Assembly: GCA_965140735.1 (NCBI GenBank)
Contig: OZ223306.1
Span: 496,001 to 560,000, forward strand
Reading direction: 5' to 3'
From: Fusibacter_A sp965140735
GTDB taxonomy: Bacteria; Bacillota; Clostridia; Peptostreptococcales; Acidaminobacteraceae
Length of the DNA stretch: 64,000 nucleotides
Positions within the stretch are counted from its first letter, which is position 1, and each line of letters opens with the position of its first letter. This document shows positions 47,146 to 55,999 of this stretch, one piece after another. A program made the position numbers and the translations under genes. The notes under the pieces are model-generated. The model was not told where the DNA came from and searched no databases. It saw only the letters and a list, made by a program, of their open reading frames with translations.

Positions 47146-48546
47146 ATGAGAAAAGGTATAATTATTGCAGGTGCTTCAAGTGGTTCTGGCAAAACAACAC
47201 TTTCAATAGGCTTGATGCGTGCTTTTATGAATCGTGGGCTAACTGTTCAGCCTTTTAAGACAGGTCCTGATTATATAGACCCTATGTTTCACAGAAAAGT
47301 TTTAGGGACTTCTTCTTACAATTTACCGCTCTGGATGGTATCTGATGAAACAATTCAGTACCTATTTAATAAGAGAAATCAAAATGCTGATATTACAGTA
47401 GTTGAAGGGGTCATGGGGTACTATGACGGTCATGGTGTAGACTCTTTTGAAGGGAGTACAGCTTATTTAGCGGATTTATTAGAATTACCGGTCTTACTTG
47501 TGTTTAATGCCAGCAGTATGGCACTTAGCGCAGCTGCAATTGTAAAAGGCTTTGCTGAATTTAAAACGCCTACTCGGATTAAAGGTATTATTTTAAATCA
47601 AGTAAACTCAGAACACCATTATCTTATGCTAAAAAATGCGATTGAAAAGCATACAGGCATAAAATGCTATGGTTATCTCCCAAGAAATAATGAGGTTGTG
47701 ATAGAAAGCAGACATTTGGGGTTGTTACAAGCAGAAGAGATTGTCGACTTAAATGCCAAAGTGGACAAGATTGCTCAGCAGCTTGAAAAAACAGTGAATT
47801 TAGATGAACTATACTTGGATTTTGAATATATTGAAAGGCCATATAGTACGCCTAAAAAAGTAGACTTATTATTGACAGAAATTAAGCAAACACTGACTTT
47901 TAAAGGTTCTTTAACACTTGGTATTGCTAAAGATCAAGCGTTTTCATTTTATTATGATGAAAATTTAGAGACTTTAGAAGAACTTGGCGTTAAAATAAAA
48001 TATTTTTCACCAATGGAAGATGAGTACCTACCTGAAGGGGTTGATGCTCTTTATTTTGGGGGCGGATACCCTGAAGTCTTTGCGGGTCAATTAAGTGCCA
48101 ATAAGACTTTTAGAGAGCAACTATTTTTAAAATTAGAATCTGGAATGCCATGTTATGCGGAATGTGGTGGATTAATGTATTTGACGGATTTGATAGAAGA
48201 TTTAGACGGTTGGCCTTTTGAGATGGTGGGTTTTTTTGATGTCAATACACTGATGACTAAAAAACTACAACGTTTTGGGCATACTCATATAAATTTAGTA
48301 TTAGAGGATTCTCCCGAATTTGGAAAATCATATGAGATTTCATATAGAGCACACGAATTTCATAAGTCTATATTAGTAGAACATCAACCAGTTACGAAAA
48401 TTATAGAAGCATCAAAGCGTTCTAAAACGTGGCAATGTGGCTATTTTAGAGAGCATACATTAGCAACTTATGCGCACAATCATTTTTATAGCAATTTGGA
48501 ATTTTTGGCATTTTTAATTGATTTGTGGACGATTAATAAATCTTAA
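47146..48546 (+). CDS. cbiA: Cobyrinate a,c-diamide synthase
   Basis: Amidates the a and c carboxylates of cobyrinic acid. The 466-residue protein has the ATP loop IIAGASSGSGKTTLSIGLMRA, PFKTGPDYIDPMFH, VVEGVMGYYDG and a glutamine amidotransferase domain with CYAECGGLMYL and a C-terminal TYAHNHF. Catalytic residues appear intact although the last motif differs from the common ASYLHLHF. Last gene of the operon. Its presence implies that corrin-ring genes exist elsewhere, or that cobyrinate is salvaged. Confidence 0.95.
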   Translation: MRKGIIIAGASSGSGKTTLSIGLMRAFMNRGLTVQPFKTGPDYIDPMFHRKVLGTSSYNLPLWMVSDETIQYLFNKRNQNADITVVEGVMGYYDGHGVDSFEGSTAYLADLLELPVLLVFNASSMALSAAAIVKGFAEFKTPTRIKGIILNQVNSEHHYLMLKNAIEKHTGIKCYGYLPRNNEVVIESRHLGLLQAEEIVDLNAKVDKIAQQLEKTVNLDELYLDFEYIERPYSTPKKVDLLLTEIKQTLTFKGSLTLGIAKDQAFSFYYDENLETLEELGVKIKYFSPMEDEYLPEGVDALYFGGGYPEVFAGQLSANKTFREQLFLKLESGMPCYAECGGLMYLTDLIEDLDGWPFEMVGFFDVNTLMTKKLQRFGHTHINLVLEDSPEFGKSYEISYRAHEFHKSILVEHQPVTKIIEASKRSKTWQCGYFREHTLATYAHNHFYSNLEFLAFLIDLWTINKS

Positions 48547-48643
48547 TATTTTTAAAATCTGTTTAAAGATTGCTTATTAGGGCATAATCATAAATAACAT
48601 TTGAAATTACAGCTTTAAATGCAATAATAAGCAGGAGGTTTAT

Positions 48644-49450
48644 ATGGATTTAATTAAAAGTTCACCAGTGTTGCAAGCATTACTTGCGACATTGTTTACA
48701 TGGTTTGTTACAGCACTTGGTGCTGGCGTGGTTTTTTTCTTCAAAGAAATTAATCGAAAAGTACTAGATATTATGCTTGGATTTGCTGCTGGTGTTATGA
48801 TTGCAGCAAGTTTTTGGTCTCTTCTTAATCCTGCAATTGAAATGGCAGAAAGAAGTGGACAAATCCCATGGGTTCCAGCTGTTGTGGGATTTATGGGTGG
48901 TGGTATTTTCCTATTTTCCATCGATAAGGTATTGCCTCATCTTCACAATGGTTTTCCAATGGAAGAAGCTGAAGGGATCAAGACCAGTTGGCAAAGAAGT
49001 GTTCTACTTGTACTTGCAATCACACTTCATAATATACCAGAGGGTCTCGCTGTAGGTGTTGCTTTTGGTGCCTTGGCTGTTGGCTTACCAGAAGCTACAC
49101 TCGGAGGTGCGATTGCACTTGCCATTGGTATCGGGATTCAAAACTTTCCCGAAGGTGCAGCTGTTTCTGTTCCACTTAGAAGAGAAGGTTTTTCGAGAAG
49201 GAAAGCATTTATGTACGGACAGGCATCAGGTATTGTTGAACCTATGGCAGGTGTTGTAGGGGCATTACTAGTTGTGACGATGCATGCCATATTGCCTTAT
49301 GCACTATCGTTTGCTGCAGGTGCAATGATATTCGTTGTTGTTGAGGAATTAATTCCAGAATCTCAACGTGAAAAAAATACAGATTTAGCAACAATGGGTG
49401 CAATGGTTGGTTTTACAGTAATGATGCTTTTAGATGTAGCACTTGGCTAA
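48644..49450 (+). CDS. ZIP-family metal transporter
   Basis: Uptake transporter for zinc or other divalent metals, 268 residues, about eight helices. The metal-binding signature is clear: HNIPEGLAVGVAFGA in helix IV and NFPEGAAVSVPLRREG in helix V, the GufA/ZupT subgroup. AGGAGG is 7 bases before ATG. It lies 97 bases after cbiA, with no terminator seen between, so a contribution from the cobalamin operon is possible; cobalt as substrate is conceivable but not shown. Confidence 0.92.
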   Translation: MDLIKSSPVLQALLATLFTWFVTALGAGVVFFFKEINRKVLDIMLGFAAGVMIAASFWSLLNPAIEMAERSGQIPWVPAVVGFMGGGIFLFSIDKVLPHLHNGFPMEEAEGIKTSWQRSVLLVLAITLHNIPEGLAVGVAFGALAVGLPEATLGGAIALAIGIGIQNFPEGAAVSVPLRREGFSRRKAFMYGQASGIVEPMAGVVGALLVVTMHAILPYALSFAAGAMIFVVVEELIPESQREKNTDLATMGAMVGFTVMMLLDVALG

Positions 49451-49472
49451 GTATTAAATAAGTTAAATGTCT

Positions 49473-49516
49473 AAAAATACATCTCAAAGGGTATGTTACT
49501 TTTGAGATGTATTTTT
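49473..49516 (+). terminator. Terminator after the ZIP transporter gene
   Basis: Long stem AAAAATACATCTCAAA / TTTTGAGATGTATTTTT with an 11-base loop and a T run. Confidence 0.88.
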
Positions 49517-49589
49517 ATGAACGGATATCATTACAAAGAGGTGGATTCGCTCATGGCTAAAAAAACTCAGTTACTTCGCAATGGATTTT

Positions 49590-49598
49590 TGGTATAAT
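49590..49598 (+). promoter_or_regulatory. Extended -10 promoter upstream of the NDH-2 gene
   Basis: TGGTATAAT, a perfect extended -10 without a good -35, about 100 bases before the NADH dehydrogenase start codon. Confidence 0.5.
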
Positions 49599-49696
49599 GG
49601 TATCTGAGGAAAAGAAATATAAAATTTGATAACATCTAGAGAGATCAATTATTAAAAAAAGATCCCAGTGTTAATCAAAAAGAAATGAGGGAAGAT

Positions 49697-51475
49697 ATGT
49701 TAAAGTCTAAAAAAGTTTTAATTCTTGGTGGTGGATATGCAGGCGTTAAAGCTGGAAAAACACTTCATAAGATTTTTAAGCAAAACGATGAAGTTGAGAT
49801 CACTTTGATCGACAAAAATCCATACCATACGCTTATGACTGAACTACACGAAGTAGCAGGACATAGGACAGAGCCCGACTCGATACGCATTGATTTAAGA
49901 ACAATCTTCAATGGGAGAAAGGTTAACGTCGTTACAGATCAAGTTGAAAAAATTGATCTAAAACAAAAAAAAGTCAGTACAACGCGAAAAGTTTTTGATT
50001 TTGATTATTTAATTATTGCTTTTGGTTCAAGTGTAAATTCATTTGGAATCCCAGGTATTGAAGAACATGCGTACACATTGTGGTCGTATGATGATGCGAT
50101 TAAAATCAGAAATCAAGTTGAAACTATGTTCCAGCAAGCAGCGATTGAAGAAGATGAAGAAATTAGACGTCAAATGCTTACTTTTGCAGTTGTTGGTGGT
50201 GGGTTTACTGGTGTTGAAATGGCTGGTGAACTTGGAGAGGCAAAGAAACATCTTGCAGAAAAATATGGGATTCATAAAGATGAAATTACGATTTATAATA
50301 TTGAAGCGACTTCGAGAATATTAAATACGTTAAAAGACGATCGTCAAGTTGAAAAAGTTGAAAGAAGATTTAAGAAACTCGGCGTCATTTTGTTAAAAGA
50401 TGCTGCAATTGTAAACGTAATGCCAGACAAGTTTGAGTTGAATGATGGGCGTGTTATCGCTTGTAACACTCTAATTTGGGGTGCTGGTATAAAAGTAAAC
50501 AATTTTGTAGGTTCATTAGGCCTTAAAGCGGGCAGAGCAGGCAGAGTTGATGTTAATGAATACATGCAAACAGCGGAGTATCCAAATGTCTTTGTAGCAG
50601 GTGATAACACGCATTATGAGGATAAAGATGGTTTCCTACCTCAAATCGTTGAAGCTGCTGAACAATCAGGTCATACTGCTGCTGAAAATATTGCAAATTT
50701 AATTAATGATAAACCACTTCAAACACATAAGCAGGTATATCACGGGTTTATGGTTTCAGTGGGTTCTAGATATTGTGTTTCTGATAACAACGGATTAAAA
50801 TTATCTGGATTCTTTTCAATGCTCGTTAAGCATTTAGTCAATTTTTATTATTTGTTTACAGTAAGTGGTGTTGCTCAACTCTTTGAATATTGGAGACATG
50901 AGTTTTTCCATATTAAGAATAATCGATCATTCCTAGGGGGACATTTTTCTAAGTCAACGCCTAACTTTTGGCTGGTTCCTCTCAGAATGTTTTTAGGTGT
51001 GATGTGGTTAATAGAAGGTTTAAATAAGATTAATGATGGCTGGTTAGTAACCGCTAAGATGATCGCCTCAGATGCAGTGACACAGGCTAGTGAAGTTGTT
51101 GAAGAAGGCACATCGTATGCTGAACCATTGTTAAAAGAAGTTCCTGGCATTGTACAGTGGATGATTGATAAATTTATTGCACCGCATGCGATCTTATTTC
51201 AAACAATGATGGTTTTTGCAGAAATTGCGTTTGGTTTAATGCTTATCGTTGGATTGTTTACTTTTATTTCTGCAGTCGCTACAACTGGAATGACGGTGGC
51301 GATTACTTTAACAGGTATGTCTGATGCTTCTATACTTTGGTATTTCTTCGGCGGGATAGCAATGATTGGTGGTGCTGGAAGCACTTTCGGATGTGATTAT
51401 TATATTCTTCCTCTGCTTAAGAGATGGTGGAAGCGTACTGCATTTGCTAAAAAATCATATCTATATTTCCATTAA
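49697..51475 (+). CDS. Type II NADH dehydrogenase fused to a DoxX-like membrane domain
   Basis: A 592-residue flavoprotein. The N-terminal ~400 residues are a pyridine-nucleotide disulphide-type oxidoreductase: FAD loop VLILGGGYAGVKAGKTLH, NADH loop FAVVGGGFTGVEMAGELGEAKKHLA, FAD-ribityl site NVFVAGDNTHYED. The C-terminal ~180 residues are hydrophobic with four helices (LRMFLGVMWLIEGLNKI ... GIAMIGGAGSTFGCDYYILP), matching DoxX/DoxD-like domains. ATG 49697 is used since GAGGGAA precedes it; ATG 49685 overlaps the site. It would feed electrons from NADH to quinone without proton pumping, unusual for a fermenter; the neighbouring prenyl synthase genes fit a quinone. Confidence 0.9.
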   Translation: MLKSKKVLILGGGYAGVKAGKTLHKIFKQNDEVEITLIDKNPYHTLMTELHEVAGHRTEPDSIRIDLRTIFNGRKVNVVTDQVEKIDLKQKKVSTTRKVFDFDYLIIAFGSSVNSFGIPGIEEHAYTLWSYDDAIKIRNQVETMFQQAAIEEDEEIRRQMLTFAVVGGGFTGVEMAGELGEAKKHLAEKYGIHKDEITIYNIEATSRILNTLKDDRQVEKVERRFKKLGVILLKDAAIVNVMPDKFELNDGRVIACNTLIWGAGIKVNNFVGSLGLKAGRAGRVDVNEYMQTAEYPNVFVAGDNTHYEDKDGFLPQIVEAAEQSGHTAAENIANLINDKPLQTHKQVYHGFMVSVGSRYCVSDNNGLKLSGFFSMLVKHLVNFYYLFTVSGVAQLFEYWRHEFFHIKNNRSFLGGHFSKSTPNFWLVPLRMFLGVMWLIEGLNKINDGWLVTAKMIASDAVTQASEVVEEGTSYAEPLLKEVPGIVQWMIDKFIAPHAILFQTMMVFAEIAFGLMLIVGLFTFISAVATTGMTVAITLTGMSDASILWYFFGGIAMIGGAGSTFGCDYYILPLLKRWWKRTAFAKKSYLYFH

Positions 51476-51567
51476 AAGTACACTAATTTTATGATATACA
51501 ATACTAAATCGTATCTGCTTTGCAGATACGATTTTCTAACGGTTTTACTATAAAGGATGCGTAATAA

Positions 51568-51948
51568 ATGAAAAAAAACGATATGATTTTGATCGTAGTT
51601 GTTCTAATTATAGGCTTAATTTCTTATGCTGCTGTAAACCTCATTAAACATGAAAACGGTAGTGATTTAAAAGTTGTCATAAAACACAGAGGTGCTATTG
51701 TAAAAGAGTATGATTTTAATGATAAGACGAAAGAAACCTATGTCTTAGATTCTGAAGGTGAACTCAATATCGTTCAGATTGAAAATGGGCTGGTTTCAAT
51801 TTCAGAGGCGAATTGTCATGATTTGATCTGCGTTAAGACAGGAGCAATTTCTAAGCCAGGTGAAATAATTGTATGTTTACCTCATAAATTTACAGTTGAG
51901 ATTGTCTCTAATAAGGCTCTTAACGAATTAGATGATATAGTGGAGTAG
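51568..51948 (+). CDS. NusG-domain-II-containing membrane-anchored protein
   Basis: 126 residues: one N-terminal membrane helix (~6-25), then an external NusG domain II-like beta-fold (KVVIKHRGAIVKEYDFN ... LNIVQIENGLVSISEANCHDLICVKTGAISKPGEIIVCLPHKFTVEI). Two conserved cysteines flank the IC-VKTG segment. Such proteins are commonly encoded next to Gx transporters and prenyl synthases in Clostridia; exact role unknown. Followed by the Gx transporter gene after 3 bases. Confidence 0.88.
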   Translation: MKKNDMILIVVVLIIGLISYAAVNLIKHENGSDLKVVIKHRGAIVKEYDFNDKTKETYVLDSEGELNIVQIENGLVSISEANCHDLICVKTGAISKPGEIIVCLPHKFTVEIVSNKALNELDDIVE

Positions 51949-51951
51949 TAA

Positions 51952-52479
51952 ATGCGTAAAGTTAATGGATCAGTAGATACGAGAAAATTAGTTCTGATTT
52001 CAGTTTTAGTAGCACAAGGTATGGTCTTAGGTTATATAGAAAAAATGCTTCCAATTCCCTTTATAGTTCCTGGTGCTAAATTAGGACTTGCCAATATAGT
52101 GACTTTGACAGCGATCTATTTTTTAAACTTTAGGGAGTCTTCAGCTGTTGTCTTGCTAAGAGTTCTTTTGACAGCGGTAACCTTTGGCTCTCTTTCAAGT
52201 TTCTTGTATAGCTTGTCAGGTGGTGTGCTCAGTTTGATTGCAATGGCAGGGCTATTAAAAGTTTTTAAAGACGAACTCAGTTTAATAAGTGTTAGCATTG
52301 TGGGCTCTATTTCACATAATATGGGACAACTGATTGTGGCGGCCATTATTATTCATAATGTATTGATAATGACTTATTTGCCGTTTTTGCTTATTATAGC
52401 AATACCTACTGGCATTTTTGTAGGACTTGTGGCTAAAGCCTTAATTCAGTATTTACAAAGAACAAACTTTATCAGATAA
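51952..52479 (+). CDS. Gx transporter family protein (heptaprenyl diphosphate synthase component I-like)
   Basis: A 175-residue membrane protein with about five helices. Marks are LVLISVLVAQGMVLGYIEKMLPIPFIVPGAKLGLANIVTL and SLSGGVLSLIAMAGLLK, typical of PF07456, annotated either as HepS component I or as an ECF-like Gx transporter. Coupled to the preceding NusG-II gene and followed by the polyprenyl synthase gene. Confidence 0.88.
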   Translation: MRKVNGSVDTRKLVLISVLVAQGMVLGYIEKMLPIPFIVPGAKLGLANIVTLTAIYFLNFRESSAVVLLRVLLTAVTFGSLSSFLYSLSGGVLSLIAMAGLLKVFKDELSLISVSIVGSISHNMGQLIVAAIIIHNVLIMTYLPFLLIIAIPTGIFVGLVAKALIQYLQRTNFIR

Positions 52480-52500
52480 ATTAGAACTAAAGGGGGTAAA

Positions 52501-53460
52501 ATGTCCTTTAATTTGGAAGTGGAAGAAGGCACGAAAACGCTATATCTTTTTTTGGTAGAAGAATTGAAGCGTGTGAAAAGTAACATTAGATTGCAAACAC
52601 ATTCTAAATTTGTAGATGTTCAGGCAATAATTGATGACGTTATAGGTAATGAGGGCAAAATGCTTAGACCTTTTTTAGTGCTTTTAAGTGCGCATTTTGG
52701 TCAGTATGATGCAGAAAAAATACAAAAGCTTGCTGGTGCAGTGGAAATATTGCACATGGCTACGCTTGTGCATGATGATATTATTGATGAAGCAAAGTTG
52801 AGACGTAATATGCCTTCAATCCAAAGTAAATATGGCAAGGATATGGCTGTTTATACGGGAGATTATTTGTTGGCCAAATCGATTAATGTTCTCAATGATG
52901 ATCGGTTTGATCCCAACCATGTCAAACAACTTTCTCAGGCAATCTCAAAAATCTGTGAAAGTGAATTGATGCAATACCAAAACCGATTTAAAGCGCTGAG
53001 CATAAAAAACTACCTAAAAGTGATTTCTGGGAAAACTGCAGCCCTTTTTGCGGTTAGTTTATATGTGGGTGCACTTGAAAGTAATTGTGATGAAAAATTA
53101 GCAAAGAAGTTAGGTAGAATTGGCTATGAAATTGGAATGGCTTTTCAGATCATTGATGATCTTTTAGATTTTGATGAAAATCAGCAAAAAGTTGGAAAAA
53201 GCACACTTTCTGATTTTAAAAATGGTTATTTTACAGTGCCCATTCTATTTGCACTGAAAGAAAAGAGTGTTGACTTAGCAGAGTATACAAAAGAAGATTT
53301 AATTGACTTTGTGAAAGTGAATCATGGTTTAGTTTCTTCCAAAAAACTTGCAAAAAAATATACTAAGCGTGCATATATGCGAATTGATTCTTTAGAGGCG
53401 TGTGAAGCTAAAGCGGTACTGAGACAATTTTCTGAACAATTATTGGAACGCGATTATTAA
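52501..53460 (+). CDS. Polyprenyl diphosphate synthase (heptaprenyl-type component II)
   Basis: Trans-prenyltransferase of 319 residues that lengthens isoprenoid chains from IPP. First aspartate-rich motif DDIIDEAKLRR, second IIDDLLDFDEN, plus GKMLRPFLVLLSAHFG. Chain length cannot be read with certainty, but the residues before the first motif (MATLVHDD, small) fit medium or long chains, as for quinone side chains. GGGGG precedes ATG. Last gene of the NusG-II/Gx/prenyl operon. Confidence 0.93.
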   Translation: MSFNLEVEEGTKTLYLFLVEELKRVKSNIRLQTHSKFVDVQAIIDDVIGNEGKMLRPFLVLLSAHFGQYDAEKIQKLAGAVEILHMATLVHDDIIDEAKLRRNMPSIQSKYGKDMAVYTGDYLLAKSINVLNDDRFDPNHVKQLSQAISKICESELMQYQNRFKALSIKNYLKVISGKTAALFAVSLYVGALESNCDEKLAKKLGRIGYEIGMAFQIIDDLLDFDENQQKVGKSTLSDFKNGYFTVPILFALKEKSVDLAEYTKEDLIDFVKVNHGLVSSKKLAKKYTKRAYMRIDSLEACEAKAVLRQFSEQLLERDY

Positions 53461-53483
53461 AAGAATAAGATATAAACTAAAAG

Positions 53484-53522
53484 AGAGCTATAGTTATGAT
53501 GTTAAGTCATAATTATAGCTCT
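53484..53522. terminator. Terminator between the prenyl synthase gene and the GAF gene
   Basis: A 16-bp stem AGAGCTATAGTTATGA / TCATAATTATAGCTCT with one wobble and a 7-base loop. T tracts are modest on both sides. Confidence 0.7.
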
Positions 53523-53562
53523 TATAGTTTTCAACGAGATTAGTAAAATGAAAGTGTGTCAT

Positions 53563-54057
53563 CTACTGTGGCCATTGAATTGTTTCAGCAATATAGGTCG
53601 CAATCTTCTCTAGATACTTTTGATCAACAGGGCTAAAACGATCTATTTCAGGACTATCGATATCAAGAACTCCTATGAGTTCATCGTTTTTAAATAAGGG
53701 GATCACAATTTCACTATTTGAAAATAAATCACAGGCAATATGTCCTGGAAATTGATGTACATCTTTCACAACAATTGTTTTTAGAGTTTGAGCACTGGTA
53801 CCACAAACGCCTTCGCCGATATTGATCGTTGTCACTGCTGGTTTGCCCCAGAATGGCCCTAATTTAAGTGTTTTATCTCTTTTAAGATAAAACCCGACCC
53901 AGTTTAAGTCGTGCAGTAGGAAGCCTATAGTGGCTGCTGCATTGGCAGCATTGGCAACCCAATCGGTTTCATCTTCTAAAAATGATTTTATGTTTTCTAA
54001 AATATACGGATATAATCGCTCCGGTTCCTTACTATCACTTGGATAAATACATGCCAT
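53563..54057 (-). CDS. GAF-domain protein of the free-methionine-R-sulfoxide reductase (fRMsr) family
   Basis: 164 residues. The family signature is clear: LNWVGFYL, LKLGPFWGKPAV, GEGVCGTSAQ, VKDVHQFPGHIACDLFSNSEIVIPL. Of the three cysteines of characterised fRMsr enzymes, C85 (GVCG) and C109 (HIAC, the nucleophile) are present, but the first is V75 (PAVTTI in place of PAC). It may still reduce free Met-R-O with a C85-C109 pair, or be a non-catalytic GAF sensor. ATG 54057 is used, with AGGAGG 6 bases upstream; the longer frame has no site. Confidence 0.88.
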   Translation of the reverse strand: MACIYPSDSKEPERLYPYILENIKSFLEDETDWVANAANAAATIGFLLHDLNWVGFYLKRDKTLKLGPFWGKPAVTTINIGEGVCGTSAQTLKTIVVKDVHQFPGHIACDLFSNSEIVIPLFKNDELIGVLDIDSPEIDRFSPVDQKYLEKIATYIAETIQWPQ

Positions 54058-54131
54058 ACAATACCTCCTAATAATTTCAATCATACTTAGTATAATCAAA
54101 ATAGGGATCTCTTTCAATCTTAAATTTTGAT

Positions 54132-54174
54132 ATCTTTCGAAAACCGAAAAATTATCTTTCGGATTCCGAAAGAT
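54132..54174. promoter_or_regulatory. Tandem palindromic operator-like sites upstream of the MFS gene
   Basis: The second site is a 21-bp palindrome, ATCTTTCGG-ATT-CCGAAAGAT (54154-54174). The first (54132-54152), 22 bases upstream, has the same ends ATCTTTCG...CCGAAA with a few changes. A TATAAT (54179-54184) begins 5 bases after the second palindrome, so a bound repressor would block the promoter. The sites lie between the divergent fRMsr-like and MFS genes. No regulator gene is adjacent. Confidence 0.7.
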
Positions 54175-54200
54175 ATGATATAATGGTTTGGGTGATTATA

Positions 54201-55445
54201 GTGAAATCAATATTTGGAAGTTATAAATCTTATTTTGAAGAAAGCAATCAAAATGTAAAAATATATTTAGGTATTATACTCTTGGCAACTATATCTGTTG
54301 CGGCCTACAACGTTTTATTAGGAATCTACATGAAGACCATGGGGTTTAACGAAGAAGCAGTGGGCCAAATATTATCTTTAAGGACTCTTGGTATAGCGTT
54401 TGGTGCAATACCAATGGCAGTTTTTGCAGAGCGATACAGCAAGAAGAGCACGCTTAGAGCGGGCCTGATGATTATGCTTTTCTGTGGTATGTTGATGATC
54501 AATGCAAAAGCGTTTTGGATTATGCAAATTTCATCGGTAATTTTCGGTGTTGGACATGCAACCCTAATGATTCTTCAAGCTCCAATTTTATATGAAAATT
54601 CAAGTGAAGCACACAAAGTAACAGCATTTAGCACCGCCTTTGTCATTCAAAATATGGCTTTTGTATTTGGAAGCTTTTTTCTAGGACATCTTTCTGGATT
54701 ACTTGCTGAATATTATAATGCAGCAACTGGAAATTTACTGGTTTTAAATGGTGCAACACTATTGATTTTTATTCCGATTATGATGACCTCTTATTTTTCT
54801 GGCGAATCCATGACGGCAAATAGAAGAACAGTGAACTTTAAAAATGCTGGACTAGATATAGTAAGGGGGTATCATAATATTTTTAAAGGAAAAGCGTTGC
54901 TCTACTTGCTGCAAGTGGCTTTTGTTGGATTTGGAGCGGGGTTGATCGTGCCTTTTTTTAGTATGTACTTGAAGTATTCATTAAATATTACAACGGGTAT
55001 CGTCGGTACGATTATGTCTATAAGCCAAGTGGGTACAATAATAGGTGGGCTTCTTGTGCCGGTAATCTCTAAGAAGTGGGGTAGAGTTACAACCGTTATC
55101 TGGTGTCAACTCTTATCTGTTCCTTTTTTGATATCAATATCATTTCCTCAAGGCATCTACATAATAACATTATCCTTTTTCTTTAGATCGTCACTAATGA
55201 ATATGGCAAATCCAATTATTAGAAGCTTATCGATGGATTTGATTGACAAAGAAGAGAGGACTTATATGAGTAGTTTAGTCTCGCTAACCAATAATCTATT
55301 TAGATCGATGGGAATTTATTTGGGTGGTATTATCATGTACACAGTGAGTTATAATGCACCGTACTATATCACTATTATATGCTATGTTGCGGGCACCTAT
55401 GTCATTTATAAAGTGTTCGGAAATAAGAGAAGCGTTAAAGCGTAA
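54201..55445 (+). CDS. Major facilitator superfamily transporter
   Basis: About 414 residues with 12 predicted helices. MFS traits include a GxxxD/R-like loop between helices 2-3 (GAIPMAVFAERYSKKSTLR) and internal duplication; the C-terminal half has FGAGLIVPFFSMYLKYS and SQVGTIIGGLLVPVISKKWGRVTTV. The start is uncertain: ATG 54183 overlaps the TATAAT, so I prefer GTG 54201, which has GGGTGA 5 bases upstream. Substrate unknown; a drug or metabolite exporter is likely. Regulated, by inference, through the tandem palindromes. Confidence 0.85.
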   Translation: MKSIFGSYKSYFEESNQNVKIYLGIILLATISVAAYNVLLGIYMKTMGFNEEAVGQILSLRTLGIAFGAIPMAVFAERYSKKSTLRAGLMIMLFCGMLMINAKAFWIMQISSVIFGVGHATLMILQAPILYENSSEAHKVTAFSTAFVIQNMAFVFGSFFLGHLSGLLAEYYNAATGNLLVLNGATLLIFIPIMMTSYFSGESMTANRRTVNFKNAGLDIVRGYHNIFKGKALLYLLQVAFVGFGAGLIVPFFSMYLKYSLNITTGIVGTIMSISQVGTIIGGLLVPVISKKWGRVTTVIWCQLLSVPFLISISFPQGIYIITLSFFFRSSLMNMANPIIRSLSMDLIDKEERTYMSSLVSLTNNLFRSMGIYLGGIIMYTVSYNAPYYITIICYVAGTYVIYKVFGNKRSVKA

Positions 55446-55477
55446 AAGAGTTTGTGAGAGTAGACTATTTTAGACAT

Positions 55478-55526
55478 AAAAAAGACTATTATGTCTCTAA
55501 ATAATTAGAGTGTAATAGTCTTTTTT
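55478..55526. terminator. Bidirectional terminator between MFS gene and greA
   Basis: AAAAAAGACTATTA..TCTCTAA pairs with TTAGAG..TAATAGTCTTTTTT, with a TG/TG internal loop and T runs both ways. Confidence 0.88.
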
Positions 55527-55537
55527 AGTGCTCTTAA

Positions 55538-55999
55538 TTAAATTACTTCTAGAATTTCAATACTTACTGGGCCGTTAGGTGATGTAAATTCAACCTTAGC
55601 ACCAGTTCTTTTACCCATAAGTGCGTTCCCAATAGGTGATTCATTAGAAATTTTAGATTCAAGTGGGTCAGATTCAATTTTAGTGACGATTTCAATTGTT
55701 TCAACCTCTTGTGTATCTAAATATTTAATCTTAACAGTAGAATTGATATTTACAGCATCCTTTTCAACAGATGCTTGTACCAATTCATAACTTTCAAGAA
55801 TTTCCTTTAATTTAAGTATTTCAGTTTCATTATGAGATTGAGCTTCTCTTGCTGCGTGGTATTCTGCGTTTTCTGACAAATCTCCAAAGCCACGTGCCAA
55901 TTTAATTTCTTCAGAAATTTCGTGTCTTTTCTGTATAAGCTCATCATATTCATTTTGTAATTTAATAAGTGCAGCTTCAGTTAATAAAGTTTTCTTCAT
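55538..55999 (-). CDS. greA: Transcript cleavage factor GreA
   Basis: Rescues backtracked RNA polymerase. The 153-residue protein has the N-terminal coiled coil with the acidic tip (GDLSENAEYHAAREAQ, D and E residues that place Mg) and the FKBP-like C-domain (SPIGNALMGKRTGAKVEFTSPNG). GGGGAG precedes ATG. Single gene. Confidence 0.95.
   Translation of the reverse strand: MKKTLLTEAALIKLQNEYDELIQKRHEISEEIKLARGFGDLSENAEYHAAREAQSHNETEILKLKEILESYELVQASVEKDAVNINSTVKIKYLDTQEVETIEIVTKIESDPLESKISNESPIGNALMGKRTGAKVEFTSPNGPVSIEILEVI

Noticed and set aside
54183..54200. ATG 54183 as start of the MFS gene
   Set aside because: It overlaps the TATAAT box and would precede the predicted transcription start; GTG 54201 has a better-placed GGGTGA.
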